A stretch of DNA of 64,000 bases, from NCBI RefSeq assembly GCF_000364445.2, contig NZ_CP043538.1, forward strand, positions 784,501 to 848,500, given 5' to 3'. Position 1 is the stretch's first letter; each line of letters starts with the position of its first letter. This document shows, piece by piece, positions 1 through 8,815 of this stretch. A program made the position numbers and the translations under genes. This stretch comes from Methylobacterium mesophilicum SR1.6/6. GTDB lineage: Bacteria > Pseudomonadota > Alphaproteobacteria > Rhizobiales > Beijerinckiaceae. The notes under the pieces were generated by a model. It had not been told where the DNA came from. It made no database searches and worked only from the letters and a program-made list of their open reading frames with translations.

Positions 1-1127
1 ACGGCGTCTCCGAACGGTTCTTCTTCTGGAAGCCGGTGGAGGACCTGTTCGACACGATCAACATCCGCGCCAACATGAATCCCGGCACGCTGCGCGACGT
101 GCTGTCCCTGCGCATGCACGCCTCCGTCGCCTCGACCATCCGCGGCAAGGTCAAGGACGCCCGGCTCGCGCAGATGCTCGACCACTTCGTGCAGTATGTC
201 GGCTCCTCGCCCTACGGCGCACCGGCGGTGCTCTGCGCCATCGCCCACATGCAGACCGCGGACGGCATCTGGTATCCGATGGGCGGCACCCGGGCGGTGG
301 CGGAAGGACTGGCGAAGCTCGCCCAGGAACTCGGCGCCACCTGCAAGACCGACACCGAGGTTACGGGGATCGAGACCGCCAACGGCGCGGTCCGGGGCGT
401 GCGCACCGCCGACGGCGTCACACCGTTCGACGCGGTGATCTCCAACATGGATTCGGTGCGGACCTACCGCGAGCTCGTCGGCGGCGAGGCGGCCAAGGCC
501 TACGCCAAGAAGAATCCGGAGCCGGCCTGCTCGGGCGTGGTGCTCTATCTCGGCCTGAACAAGCGCTACGAGCACCTGAACCACCACGACTTCGTCTTCT
601 CCCGGGACCCGGAAGAGGAGTTCGATTACATCTACAACAAGGGCGAGCCGGCCCCGGACCCGACCGCCTACCTGGCGGCACCTTCCTCCACCGATCCGAG
701 CGTGGCGCCGGAGGGCGGCGAGGCGCTCTACGTCCTGGTGCACACGCCCTATCTCCGGCCCCACCACGACTGGCGCCCGGACGGGCCGCTGTTCCAAAAA
801 TACCGCCGGACGATCCTCGACAAGCTCAAGCGGACCGCCGGCATGCCGGATCTGGAGGAGCGCGTCGTGGTCGAGCGCCATCTGACGCCGCAGGACATCC
901 ACGAGCGCTACAAGGTCCTCAACGGCGCGATTTACGGCCTCGCCTCGCACGGGCGGGTGATGGGCGCGTTCAAGCCGGGCAACCGCTCGCGGCAAGTGCG
1001 CGGGCTCTATCTCGCGGGCGGCGCCGCCCACCCCGGACCCGGCATGCCGATGGTCATGATGTCGGGCTGGATCGCCGCAGACGCGCACGATCAGGACGCC
1101 CGCGGCACGCTGCGCGCCTCTGCGTGA
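1..1127 (+). CDS. Carotenoid desaturase/oxidase-family FAD enzyme (CrtI/CrtN/CrtP-like), 5' end missing
   Basis: The reading frame is open from the first bases of the window, so the N-terminus with its FAD-binding Rossmann motif lies outside. What remains, about 375 residues, looks like the substrate and C-terminal part of the phytoene/diapophytoene desaturase family. It contains an early FFFWKPVEDLFDT stretch, a GGTRAVAEGLAKLA segment, and a C-terminal LAGGAAHPGPGMPMVMMSGW, which resembles the closing FAD-contact motif of CrtI enzymes. Its stop overlaps the GTG of the acyltransferase gene, and a glycosyltransferase follows, so the three probably form one carotenoid-tailoring operon in the membrane. 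Whether it acts as desaturase or as terminal oxidase cannot be told from this fragment. Confidence 0.85.
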   Translation, partial: GVSERFFFWKPVEDLFDTINIRANMNPGTLRDVLSLRMHASVASTIRGKVKDARLAQMLDHFVQYVGSSPYGAPAVLCAIAHMQTADGIWYPMGGTRAVAEGLAKLAQELGATCKTDTEVTGIETANGAVRGVRTADGVTPFDAVISNMDSVRTYRELVGGEAAKAYAKKNPEPACSGVVLYLGLNKRYEHLNHHDFVFSRDPEEEFDYIYNKGEPAPDPTAYLAAPSSTDPSVAPEGGEALYVLVHTPYLRPHHDWRPDGPLFQKYRRTILDKLKRTAGMPDLEERVVVERHLTPQDIHERYKVLNGAIYGLASHGRVMGAFKPGNRSRQVRGLYLAGGAAHPGPGMPMVMMSGWIAADAHDQDARGTLRASA

Positions 1128-1972
1128 GGCATACGGAGCCGGATACGTCCTCCTACGCGGGAGGAGGGAGACGCGCGCAGCTTCCTCCCGTTTCCCCTCC
1201 GATCCGCGCGTTCATGGTGGCATGGTTCGCGCGCTACCTGCATCGCCACTTCGATGCCCTGCGCTTGCCGCTCTGGAGCACGCTCCCGGCCGCCGACCAC
1301 CCCGGGCCGATCGTCGTCTACAGCAACCATCCGGCATGGTGGGACGCGCTCCTCATCATCGTGCTGGCAGGGCGGCTTTACCCGCGCCGGACGAGCCGCG
1401 CGCCCTTCGACGCGGCGATGCTGGCGCGCTACCGCATCTTCGAACGGATCGGCGCATTCGGGGTGGATCTCGACAGTCCCCGTGGCGCCGCGCAGTTCCT
1501 GGCCGCCGCCCGCTCGATCCTGTCCGGACCGGACGGGATGCTCTGGATCACCGCCCAGGGCCGCTTCGCCGACGTACGGGCCCGCCCCCTCAACCTCCGG
1601 GCCGGCGTCGCGCGGCTCGCCGAGATTGCGCCGGATGCCCTGTTCGTCCCCCTCGCTCTCGAATACACCTTTTGGGACGAGCGCGGTGCCGGCGCCTTCG
1701 CGGCGTTCGGTCCGGGGATCGCGGGTGCCGAACTCGCCGCCCTGCCCCGGCCGGAGCGGCTCGCACGCCTCGAAACCGAGCTCACCGCCACCCTGGACCG
1801 CCTCGGCACCGACGTGATCAGCCGCGACCCGGAGCGCTTCCGGGTCTTGGTGACCGGCCGCAAGGGCGTCGGCGGGGTCTACGACGTCTGGCGGCGCGCC
1901 GCAGCCCGGCTCTCCGGGCGCCGGTTCGATCCGTCGCACCGCGCGTCCGACGGCTCCGGTCCAACCCCATGA
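1124..1972 (+). CDS. PlsC-type lysophospholipid/carotenoid acyltransferase
   Basis: This 282-residue protein has the acyltransferase HX4D box as NHPAWWD (His69 to Asp74) and a second block, QGRFAD near residue 145, where the family usually has an EGTRS-like motif. The GTG start overlaps the upstream stop (GTGA), which suggests translational coupling; ATG at 1214 is an alternative that would keep the catalytic box. Its place between a carotenoid desaturase and a glycosyltransferase suggests that it esterifies a glycosylated carotenoid with a fatty acid, as CrtO does in staphyloxanthin-type pathways. That role is inferred from context; the family itself also acylates lysophosphatidic acid. Confidence 0.8.
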   Translation: MRHTEPDTSSYAGGGRRAQLPPVSPPIRAFMVAWFARYLHRHFDALRLPLWSTLPAADHPGPIVVYSNHPAWWDALLIIVLAGRLYPRRTSRAPFDAAMLARYRIFERIGAFGVDLDSPRGAAQFLAAARSILSGPDGMLWITAQGRFADVRARPLNLRAGVARLAEIAPDALFVPLALEYTFWDERGAGAFAAFGPGIAGAELAALPRPERLARLETELTATLDRLGTDVISRDPERFRVLVTGRKGVGGVYDVWRRAAARLSGRRFDPSHRASDGSGPTP

Positions 1973-2039
1973 GGCCTTTCGCTCCAACAGGTCCGCGTGC
2001 GATGCCTGCAGCCGGTGGCGCCACTCCCGAGGCCGGAGC

Positions 2040-3185
2040 ATGACCGACCCGTTCACCGCGATCGCGACGGCCCTAGCCCTCCTCTGCCTGATCGCGGCGC
2101 TGGTTCCGGCCGTGATGGCGGCGGTGAACCTCGCGGTGCTGCGCAGGCCGCCCCCGGCGGCGGAGGCCGAGCCCGTCTCGATCCTGATCCCGGCGCGCAA
2201 TGAGGCCGGCAACATCGCCGAGACCGTGCGGGCGGCGCTGGCCAGCACCGGCGTCCCGGTCGAGGTGATCGTCGGCGACGACCATTCGACGGACGCGACC
2301 CCGGAGATCGTGCGCGCCGTCGATGATCCGCGCCTGCGGCTCGTGTCCGTGCCAGCCCTGCCCGAGGGCTGGACCGGGAAGAACCATGCCTGCGCCCATA
2401 TGGCCGGGCTGGCGACCGGCCGGGACCTGCTGTTCATCGACGCCGACGTGCGTCTGGCGCCGGAGGCCGCCTCCTGCCTCGCCGCGCAGGCGCGGCGCAC
2501 CGGGGCGGCCCTGGTCAGCGGCGTGCCACGCCAGCGGACCGAAACCGTCGGCGAGATGCTGACGGTGCCGATGATCGACTTCCTGCTCCTCGGCTACCTG
2601 CCGGTGCCGCTCATGCGCCGCCTGCGCGACCCGGCCCTTGGGGCAGCCTGCGGCCAGCTCATCCTGATCGATCGCGCGGCCTATGTGGCAACCGGAGGAC
2701 ACGGCGCGATCCGCACCTCCCTCCACGACGGCGTACGCCTGCCGCGGCTGTTTCGCGCCGCCGGATACAGGACCGACCTCGTCGCGGCCGCATCGCTCGC
2801 CACCTGCCGGATGTACGAGGGCTTCGCCCAGGCCTGGGCAGGCTTCTCCAAGAACGCCCACGAGGGCATGGCGACGCCGCGCGCCCTGCCGGTCTGGACC
2901 GTGCTGCTCGGCTGCGGCCAAGTCCTGCCGCCGCTCCTCGTCCTGGCCGGCCTGTGCGGCCTCGCGTCGTCCACCGTCCTGGTCCTCGCGGCGGCGGCCT
3001 GCCTCTTATCCCTCGCGACCCGGACGGCAATCACCCTGGCGGTACGGGCGCCACTGGCGACGATCCCGCTCCATCCCGCCGCGGTGCTGGTCGCCCTGGC
3101 GATCCAGTGGAACGTCCTGCTACGCCGGGAGCGGGCGGGTGCGGCCACCTGGAAGGGTCGGAGTTATCCGGTGAGCGGGCACTGA
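2040..3185 (+). CDS. Family 2 glycosyltransferase, CrtQ/HpnB-like, membrane-bound
   Basis: The 381-residue protein has an N-terminal membrane segment (about residues 8-30), then a GT2 catalytic domain with PARNEAGNI (51-59), GDDHSTD (79-85) and the DAD sugar-nucleotide/metal motif (134-136), then two or three C-terminal membrane helices from about residue 285. The GWTGKNHAC stretch (110-118) and a later CGQLILIDRAAY segment are typical of carotenoid glycosyltransferase CrtQ and of the related hopanoid HpnB group. A GGAG ribosome site precedes the ATG. Following a carotenoid desaturase and acyltransferase, it most likely glycosylates a carotenoid carboxylate or hydroxyl. HpnB-like action on hopanoids is the alternative. 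Confidence 0.83.
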   Translation: MTDPFTAIATALALLCLIAALVPAVMAAVNLAVLRRPPPAAEAEPVSILIPARNEAGNIAETVRAALASTGVPVEVIVGDDHSTDATPEIVRAVDDPRLRLVSVPALPEGWTGKNHACAHMAGLATGRDLLFIDADVRLAPEAASCLAAQARRTGAALVSGVPRQRTETVGEMLTVPMIDFLLLGYLPVPLMRRLRDPALGAACGQLILIDRAAYVATGGHGAIRTSLHDGVRLPRLFRAAGYRTDLVAAASLATCRMYEGFAQAWAGFSKNAHEGMATPRALPVWTVLLGCGQVLPPLLVLAGLCGLASSTVLVLAAAACLLSLATRTAITLAVRAPLATIPLHPAAVLVALAIQWNVLLRRERAGAATWKGRSYPVSGH

Positions 3186-3238
3186 CCCTGTCGACGGATC
3201 CGCCGGCGGAATCGTTCCCAGCGGAGCGGCCCGACGCC

Positions 3239-3598
3239 TCAACCCGCGGCCGGATCGCCGGCGGCACCGACCGACCCGGCGGCGCCCGTCTCCGCCAGGA
3301 TCCAGGCCGCGGTGTCGGCATCGGAGCCGGCGACCGGCAGGTGCAGGATGATCGGCGTCTCGTAGGGATGGCGGGCCTTCAGCGCCGCCGACAAGGCGTC
3401 CGCGAGGCCCTCGCGGCTCTTGAGGATCGCCGCAACCTCCTCGCCGCGTTCCACGGCGCCCTTCCAGCTGAAGACCGATTGCATCCCCGGCAGCACGTTG
3501 ATGCAGGCGATCAGCCGCTCGCGGACAAGGGCCTCGCCGATGTTGAGGGCCGAGGCGAGGTCGGGAAAGGTGGTGTAGACGAGGAGCGGACGCTCCAT
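3239..3598 (-). CDS. cutA: Divalent-cation tolerance protein CutA
   Basis: This is a 119-residue protein of normal CutA length. It starts MERPLLVYTTFPD and carries the family signatures ACINVLPGMQSVFSWKG and RHPYETPII. CutA forms small trimers and has been linked to copper tolerance in E. coli, though its biochemical role is unclear. The open frame continues upstream, but ATG at 3598 has a good GGAGG site and is where family similarity begins. The gene lies convergent with the glycosyltransferase and divergent from nadK. Confidence 0.93.
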   Translation of the reverse strand: MERPLLVYTTFPDLASALNIGEALVRERLIACINVLPGMQSVFSWKGAVERGEEVAAILKSREGLADALSAALKARHPYETPIILHLPVAGSDADTAAWILAETGAAGSVGAAGDPAAG

Positions 3599-3740
3599 GC
3601 TATGCCTCCGGTATGCAGCTTTCCCGGCAGTGAGGCGCAGGCCGGGCCGAGACGTCAACCGGGCGGTTCGCTCATCAGACTGGAGCCGTGACGTGAACGC
3701 CGACGCCACCCCGACGCGCCCGCCAAGCTGCGCCTGAGCG

Positions 3741-4508
3741 ATGCCGCACGTCAAGAAGATCGCCTTCGTGGCGAGCCCCACCGGCCATGCCCGCGAGGCC
3801 GCCGCCGCCCTGATGCGGCGCTACGACCATGTCCCGCCCGAAGAGGCGGACGTTGTCGTGGCCCTCGGCGGCGACGGGCTGATGCTCCAAGTGCTGCATC
3901 GGTTCATGGACAACCCCAAGCCGATCTACGGGATGAACCGCGGCACGGTCGGCTTCCTGATGAACGAGTTCCGGGACGACGACCTGCTGGAGCATCTGGA
4001 AGCAGCCCAGCGCAGCGTCATCCACCCGCTGTTGATGGACGTGCTCGACACCGAGGGCCGGTCCCACCGGGCGCGGGCGATCAACGAGGTCTACCTGCTG
4101 CGCCAGACGCACCAGACGGCCAAGCTGAAGATCGCCGTCGACGGAAACGTAAGGCTGGATCTACTGATCGCCGACGGAGTCTTGGTCGCCACCGCGGCGG
4201 GCTCGACCGCCTACAACCTGTCGGTGGGAGGACCCATCCTGCCGCTCGATGCCAAGCTGCTGGCGCTCACGCCGATCTCGGCCTTCCGGCCCAGGCGCTG
4301 GCGCGGCGCGCTGCTGCCGGATTACGCGCGGATCCGGATCGACGTGCTGGACGCACCTCATAGGCCCGTGGCGGCTGTGGCCGATCACACCGAGTTCCGC
4401 CGTGTCTGCACGGTGGAGACCTCCCTCGATCGGGCGACCGAATTGGTCCTGCTGCACGATCCCGGCCACAGCCTCGACGAGCGCATTCTCCGCGAGCAGT
4501 TCGGATGA
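3741..4508 (+). CDS. nadK: NAD kinase
   Basis: This 255-residue protein has the length of the short rhizobial NAD kinases. It carries the GGDG nucleotide motif at residues 43-46, the [10 protein letters not shown] segment that follows it, and the SVGGPILPL region that shapes the substrate site. It phosphorylates NAD to NADP in the cytoplasm with ATP or polyphosphate. Its stop codon overlaps the start of the next gene as ATGA, so the acetyltransferase behind it is probably co-translated. Confidence 0.95.
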   Translation: MPHVKKIAFVASPTGHAREAAAALMRRYDHVPPEEADVVVALGGDGLMLQVLHRFMDNPKPIYGMNRGTVGFLMNEFRDDDLLEHLEAAQRSVIHPLLMDVLDTEGRSHRARAINEVYLLRQTHQTAKLKIAVDGNVRLDLLIADGVLVATAAGSTAYNLSVGGPILPLDAKLLALTPISAFRPRRWRGALLPDYARIRIDVLDAPHRPVAAVADHTEFRRVCTVETSLDRATELVLLHDPGHSLDERILREQFG

Positions 4509-4993
4509 GCCTGCACATCCGGGCCGCCTGCGCGGCGGATCGTGGGGCGATCACGCACATCATTCTGCCGACGATCCGGGCCGGGGAGACCTACGCGCTG
4601 GATCCCGACCTCGGCGAGGCCGAGGCCCTCGCCTACTGGACCGGCGCGGACCGCGAGACCTTCGTGGCCGCGTCTGACGGCGTGGTGCTCGGCACCTACT
4701 ACCTCCGCGCCAATCAGGCCGGCGGAGGCGCCCATGTCGCGAATTGCGGTTTCATGACCGGCGCCGAGGCGACGGGACGCGGCGTCGCACGGGCCATGTG
4801 CGCGCACAGCCTTGACCGGGCGCGGGCGCGCGGCTTCACGGCGATGCAGTTCAACTTCGTGGTCAGCGCCAACGTGCGGGCGGTACGGCTATGGGAGAGC
4901 TTCGGCTTCGCCGTCGTCGGGCGGCTGCCAGGGGCGTTCCGGCATCCGAGCCTCGGCCTCGTCGATGCGCTTGTGATGTTCCGGACGCTCTGA
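4505..4993 (+). CDS. GNAT family N-acetyltransferase
   Basis: The 162-residue protein is one GNAT domain. It has the acetyl-CoA pyrophosphate loop as [13 protein letters not shown] (about residues 86-98) and the C-terminal [23 protein letters not shown] segment typical of the fold. It overlaps nadK by ATGA. The acceptor substrate cannot be read from the sequence; the arrangement resembles small-molecule or antibiotic acetyltransferases such as the phosphinothricin group, but no substrate residue is diagnostic. Confidence 0.88.
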   Translation: MSLHIRAACAADRGAITHIILPTIRAGETYALDPDLGEAEALAYWTGADRETFVAASDGVVLGTYYLRANQAGGGAHVANCGFMTGAEATGRGVARAMCAHSLDRARARGFTAMQFNFVVSANVRAVRLWESFGFAVVGRLPGAFRHPSLGLVDALVMFRTL

Positions 4994-5011
4994 CCTCGTG
5001 AGCGGTCGGCG

Positions 5012-5206
5012 CTACGGCGCCGCGACGAGGTCGCCTTCGCGAATCGCGCGCTCACCGCCCTGCGTGCGGATTCGATACGAGGGCTCGCCGGTCTGATCCT
5101 CCGGCATCAGCCGCAGGACCTCGAACACCTCGCCCGCCCCCTTATCTTCGGGAAGCCCGGTGCGGGGCCGGCAGACGCGCTGGCCGACCTTGAACTTGTG
5201 CGACAT
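5012..5206 (-). CDS. Small conserved hypothetical protein, 64 residues
   Basis: I chose the ATG at 5206 because an AGGAG site lies just upstream; an in-frame ATG eight codons earlier is less well placed. The protein (MSHKFKVGQRVCRPRTGL start, VAAP end) is a single compact basic domain with no signal peptide or membrane segment. It looks like a small beta-barrel, SH3-like fold, but this is only an impression from alternating hydrophobic residues. It sits just downstream of the DUF6481 gene on the same strand (33 bp gap), so the two may be co-transcribed. Function unknown. Confidence 0.7.
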   Translation of the reverse strand: MSHKFKVGQRVCRPRTGLPEDKGAGEVFEVLRLMPEDQTGEPSYRIRTQGGERAIREGDLVAAP

Positions 5207-5239
5207 GGCGGGCTCCTGGGGTGTCGTCACGACGGCGGT

Positions 5240-5614
5240 TCAGCGCCGCTTCTGGGCCTTCGCCTTGCGGGCGAGATAGCGCGCGTCGCGCTGCGCCTTC
5301 TGCTCCGCCTGCAGGGCCTTGGCGCGCTCCTGTGCGGCCAGCTGCTCGGCCTGCTTCCGCTCGATTTCGGCCAGGCGCTCGGCCTCCGCAGCGGCGGCGG
5401 CACGGGCGATCTCGGCCTGACGCGCGGCCTCGCGCTCCGCGGCGCGGGCTTCCCGGGCGTCGATCACGGCGCGGCGGGCGGATTGGCGGGCGAGAACCGC
5501 CGGGTCATCGGCGCGCGGTCGCGCCCGGAACCGGGCCAGCATCTCGGACCGCGCCTTGGCGGCGGTCTCGAGGCGATCAACGACGCCCTGCTTGTTGAGA
5601 AAGCTCACGAACAC
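5240..5614 (-). CDS. DUF6481 family protein
   Basis: This 124-residue, very charged protein starts with a short NKQGVVDRLETAAKARSEMLARF segment followed by RPRADDP and then a long Ala/Glu/Arg/Lys-rich helix or coiled coil to the end, closing with KAQRDARYLARKAKAQKRR. That layout matches DUF6481, a family common in Rhizobiales and often beside a cold-shock gene, as here. The function is unknown; the charge pattern would suit RNA or ribosome association, which is only inference. A hairpin between it and the cold-shock gene suggests largely separate transcription. Confidence 0.82.
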   Translation of the reverse strand: MFVSFLNKQGVVDRLETAAKARSEMLARFRARPRADDPAVLARQSARRAVIDAREARAAEREAARQAEIARAAAAAEAERLAEIERKQAEQLAAQERAKALQAEQKAQRDARYLARKAKAQKRR

Positions 5615-5668
5615 TCCGGGTCAGGGCGTGGCAGAGGCCGACGCCGCGGATAGGGTTGCAGAAACGAA

Positions 5669-5694
5669 GAAGCCGCTCCGGGAGGAGCGGCTTC
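5669..5694 (-). terminator. Rho-independent terminator after the cold-shock gene
   Basis: An 11-bp perfect stem (GAAGCCGCTCC paired with GGAGCGGCTTC) with a 4-base loop is followed on the minus strand by a T-rich TTCGTTTC stretch. It lies 24 bp beyond the cold-shock stop codon. Confidence 0.8.
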
Positions 5695-5717
5695 GCGGGA
5701 AACCTGGCGGACGGCGA

Positions 5718-5927
5718 TCAGGCCGTCTGGAGCTGGCCGGCGGACTGCTTGCCGCTGCGACGGTCGGTCTCCAGCTCGTAGGAGACCTTCTGGCCCTCGT
5801 TCAGGCTGCGCAGGCCGGCGCGCTCGACGGCCGAGATGTGGACGAACACGTCCTTGCCGCCGTCATCCGGCTGAATGAAGCCGTAGCCCTTGGTCTCGTT
5901 GAACCACTTGACGGTTCCGGTGCTCAT
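5718..5927 (-). CDS. Cold-shock protein, CspA family
   Basis: The 69-residue protein is a single cold-shock domain with both RNA-binding motifs, RNP1 as KGYGFIQ and RNP2 as VFVHIS, and the usual start [14 protein letters not shown]. It binds single-stranded RNA or DNA and acts as an RNA chaperone in the cytoplasm. An AAGGA site about 8 bases upstream supports this ATG. A long non-coding stretch lies upstream, which fits a long structured leader as in many csp genes, but I cannot demonstrate one. Confidence 0.95.
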   Translation of the reverse strand: MSTGTVKWFNETKGYGFIQPDDGGKDVFVHISAVERAGLRSLNEGQKVSYELETDRRSGKQSAGQLQTA

Positions 5928-6570
5928 GGAAGTCCTTGGTCTTCGCAGGAAAAGTGAGAGATGGCACCCGCTCGACCGAGCTGGTACCGGCATCGACCGC
6001 TAGCGATAGGAAAGTTAGAACCGCCCTGCGAAGGCGTAACGGTCCAAAATATCCGGACACGTGCCGATTGCGTCGGAATAGACCCTCGACGGTTTTTTGG
6101 CAAGCCTGAGGAAATACTTCTCTCGGCGCTGGGACGGTTCCGCCGGAGAATTCCGTCCCGACAATCGCGTTGAACCGCCGCAGGTCAGGAAATTTGCCGC
6201 CACGATACGGGTGTAAATCGTGGTTGGAACTGACGAATTCTGTCACCGCGGGCGTCCGCCCGGGGCGCCTCGGAGACGAAAGCGCTCCCTGGATCACGCT
6301 CCCACGGGCTGGCGCGCCGCTGCCTACCCAGCAAGTCTGCGCCGGCCAGTCATACGGGACACGACACGCGACCTCGAAAGCCTCCGGCCGCCCTTCCGAC
6401 CCTGTCCCTGAGGCGTCGGAGCGCCGCGGAGGCCTCAAGCGAGTCCTCCAGCCGGCCGCTGCGGCCCCTGAGAAAGTACGGTTTGGAAACGCGAAATCCG
6501 ATCTTGCGGGGTCCTCGTGCAATGCCAGTCCCCGAGAGCGTGCTGACGTCCCCTGAGATCGTAGCACGCT
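5928..6570. other. Intergenic region without a supported gene
   Basis: These 643 bases lie between the cold-shock gene and the keto-synthase-like gene. Open frames on both strands have no ribosome site, no family features and proline/arginine-rich shadow composition. The part from about 6000 to 6250 is poorer in GC than the rest and probably holds the cold-shock promoter and leader. No clear sigma-70 or EcfG-type promoter pair was found by eye. Confidence 0.6.
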
Positions 6571-7698
6571 CTAGGCCGGCACCACGCGCAGCACGCCCTC
6601 GCCGCGGCGATGCCCCACCGCCGTCACGGCGACTTCGCGGGCTCGGCCATGGGCGACAAGGGCCGCAGCGAGAGCCGCACCGGCCGGCGCCGCCACCTCG
6701 AGGCCGTGCCCGACCACGTCGCCGAGGGCGTGGATCCGGGCGCCCGGTGCCAGCCGCGCGAGGGCATCCTCCTCCTCCGCGGTGATCGGCGCGACGCCGG
6801 TCGCACCCGACAGAACCCGGTCGGGCGACTCAATCCCGGCTTGGCGCCAGAGGCCGTCGAGGCTTGTGGCGACGCTGCCCGGCGCGCGCCGGGTCCGGTC
6901 GCTCGCCACCGCGTCGAGCCGGGCGAGGGCTCGGGCTCCGCGGGCGGCGGCATGCGCCTCCGACTCGAGCATCAGGAAGGCCGCGCAGCTCCCGAGGATG
7001 AAGCCGCCCGCCGCGCCGCGCGCGAAGACCGGCCGATAGGCGTCGCGGGCGAGATAGCCGCCCATCTCGTGGATCACCAGCACGTCCGGCCGCTCGGCGC
7101 TGTAGGAGCCGCCGACCAGGATCGCGTCGATCTGGCCCGACGCCACCCGCGCCCGTGCGATCCGCAGGGCGTCGACCCCGGCGGATTCCTCACCCATGAA
7201 GGTGCGCGAAGCACCCGTGACCCCGTGCACGATGGCGATGTTGCCGGCGAGCAGGTTCGAGAGCTGGGCGAGGAACAGCGTCGGGCGCAGGTCGTTCTGG
7301 AGCCGCTCGTTCAGGTAGGCACCGGGGTCCGGCGCGTCGCGCAGGCCGGTCAGGATCGCTCCATCGACCGCGTAGTCGCGCTCGCCGCCGCCCGCCGCCA
7401 CCACGAGGTGGAGCGCCTGTTTCAGGCCGGCCTCGTCCTTCACCCCGGCGGATTCCAGGGCAAGCCCCGCAGCGTAGACGCCGAGGCGCTGCCACGCCTC
7501 CATCTGGCGCTGATCGCTGCGCTTCGGGATCTGTCCATCCCAGGCGATCGTCGGGGCCGGATGCACCGGATAGGGCGCGAAGGTCTCGGTGTCGGTGCGG
7601 GGCGCCGCGCCGCCATCGAGGGCCGCGAGATGCGCCTCGACGCCCTCGCCCGCGCAGGAGACGAGGCCGAGGCCGGTGACGACGACCGGTCGGCTCAT
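6571..7698 (-). CDS. Beta-ketoacyl-ACP synthase-like protein lacking the active-site Cys (FabF2XL-like)
   Basis: The 375-residue protein has the thiolase fold of KAS enzymes: VVVTGLGLVSCAGEG at the N-terminus, GGSYSAERPDVL in the middle, and GDVVGHGLEV with His331 near the C-terminus. Where KAS enzymes have the nucleophile in a TACxxG motif, this one reads TGASRTFMGEESAG (residues 161-174), so the Cys is absent. It is the last gene of acpXL-fabZXL-this, with ATGA overlap to the dehydratase. In rhizobia two keto-synthase genes follow fabZXL in the pathway for 27-hydroxyoctacosanoate on lipid A. A role as a non-catalytic partner, like a chain-length factor, is inference. Confidence 0.8.
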   Translation of the reverse strand: MSRPVVVTGLGLVSCAGEGVEAHLAALDGGAAPRTDTETFAPYPVHPAPTIAWDGQIPKRSDQRQMEAWQRLGVYAAGLALESAGVKDEAGLKQALHLVVAAGGGERDYAVDGAILTGLRDAPDPGAYLNERLQNDLRPTLFLAQLSNLLAGNIAIVHGVTGASRTFMGEESAGVDALRIARARVASGQIDAILVGGSYSAERPDVLVIHEMGGYLARDAYRPVFARGAAGGFILGSCAAFLMLESEAHAAARGARALARLDAVASDRTRRAPGSVATSLDGLWRQAGIESPDRVLSGATGVAPITAEEEDALARLAPGARIHALGDVVGHGLEVAAPAGAALAAALVAHGRAREVAVTAVGHRRGEGVLRVVPA

Positions 7699-8186
7699 GG
7701 CTGGCCCACCGGCTGGCCAACCAGCTGGTCCACCGCCGGAAGCAGCCCGATGGACCGGGCCCGCGCGCGCATGGGCGCGTCGAGCCCGTCGGGGAACGGC
7801 ATGGTGCGGAAGCGCAGCTCGGCGTCGCACAGGGCCTTGCCGGCATGGCTGATCGCGGCCTTCGTCACCGCGTAGCCCGAGCCGTCATGCTCCAGGCTCG
7901 CCGTCACGACGAGGTCGGCTCCCGGACCGACGAAGGAGCGGAACCGGGCCTTGTCGACGCCGGTGAGGAAAGGCATCCGGGCGAAATCGAGATGGGCGAG
8001 GACGAGGTAGCCCGACGCCTGCGCCATGGTCTCGGTGAGCAGCACGCCGGGCACCAGCGGATGGCCGGGGAAATGCCCCTCGAAGACCGGGCTCTGGAGA
8101 GGCACCTGGGCGAGCGCCTCGATCCGCCCGGCGGCTCGGTCCAGGAGCCGCACGGAATCGATCATCTCGAAGTATTCGAGGCGCAT
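7695..8186 (-). CDS. 3-hydroxyacyl-ACP dehydratase for very-long-chain lipid A acyl chains (FabZXL-like)
   Basis: This 163-residue protein is a single hot-dog domain. It has the FabZ active-site block GHFPGHPLVPGVL (His38) and the partner acidic residue in LLTETMAQ (Glu52). The start MRLEYFEMID is characteristic of the rhizobial fabZXL group, and the frame upstream of this ATG has no homology. It lies 20 bp after acpXL and overlaps the next gene by ATGA. Expected role: dehydration of 3-hydroxyacyl-AcpXL during synthesis of the C28 chain that anchors lipid A. Confidence 0.87.
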   Translation of the reverse strand: MRLEYFEMIDSVRLLDRAAGRIEALAQVPLQSPVFEGHFPGHPLVPGVLLTETMAQASGYLVLAHLDFARMPFLTGVDKARFRSFVGPGADLVVTASLEHDGSGYAVTKAAISHAGKALCDAELRFRTMPFPDGLDAPMRARARSIGLLPAVDQLVGQPVGQP

Positions 8187-8206
8187 GGCGGACCGGGCTA
8201 CCCGAG

Positions 8207-8515
8207 TCAGACCTTGGCGGCCTTCTCGGCCACCAAGCCGTCGATGCGCGCGCACAGGTTCTTGAGAACGAAGTACTCTTCCGCCGGGACCTTGCCCTCG
8301 TTGACCTCCTGGGTCCAGCGCTCCAGGGGCAGCTTGATACCGAAGGCCTTGTCCACCGCGAAGGCGATGTCGAGGAAGGCGAGGCTGTCGATGCCGAGGT
8401 CGTCGATGGCGTGGCTCTCGGGCGTGATCTTGTCCCGCGGGATGTCGGCGGTCTCGGCTATGATGTCGGCCACGCGCTCGAAGGTGGCGCTGCCGTGGGC
8501 GGGCTCGTCGGACAT
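8207..8515 (-). CDS. acpXL: Acyl carrier protein AcpXL
   Basis: The 102-residue protein has the phosphopantetheine attachment site GIDSLAF (Ser44). The stretch [20 protein letters not shown] and the end KNLCARIDG are nearly diagnostic for AcpXL, the dedicated carrier of the very-long-chain 27-hydroxy fatty acid of rhizobial lipid A. It is the first gene of the three-gene minus-strand operon. In Rhizobium and Sinorhizobium the cluster continues with fabF1XL, an alcohol dehydrogenase and lpxXL; those are not adjacent here. Confidence 0.95.
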   Translation of the reverse strand: MSDEPAHGSATFERVADIIAETADIPRDKITPESHAIDDLGIDSLAFLDIAFAVDKAFGIKLPLERWTQEVNEGKVPAEEYFVLKNLCARIDGLVAEKAAKV

Positions 8516-8815
8516 ATCTTCTCGCGGGCTGTTCGAATTCCGGTCGATCGTGCGGGAGCCCCCTCGCCGCCGGGCGGCCCGGTGCTCGCGTCCCGCGCGG
8601 CCGCCCAACGCGTCTACGGGCCCCGTACGCGGCCCCGTCGAATGGCGGCGACCTCTACACGAGGGGGTCAGAGGCGGCAACCGCGACGGTTCCCCCGGCG
8701 TTTGAGGGCTTGTCCACACGCACGCGCAATCGTGTGTGCGGACGCGCGTTCCGTCGTCCGGCGCCGACCCTAGGTGCAAGGCGCGGCGGCCGAGTGTGCC
8801 CAGGAGACCTGACGG
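8516..8815. other. Divergent promoter region of acpXL and the AI-2E permease, with an inverted repeat
   Basis: This 300-base region has no supported gene. It contains an inverted repeat at 8712-8743: two 13-base arms (GTCCACACGCACG and CGTGTGTGCGGAC) that match at 11 positions around a 6-base spacer. It could be an operator or an RNA hairpin in the permease leader. No promoter boxes could be assigned with confidence. Confidence 0.4.

Noticed and set aside
5863..6567. Long open frames on both strands in the gap between csp and the keto-synthase gene
   Set aside because: No ribosome sites, low-complexity Arg/Pro/Ala composition and no family features; the minus-strand one runs into the csp gene in a wrong frame.
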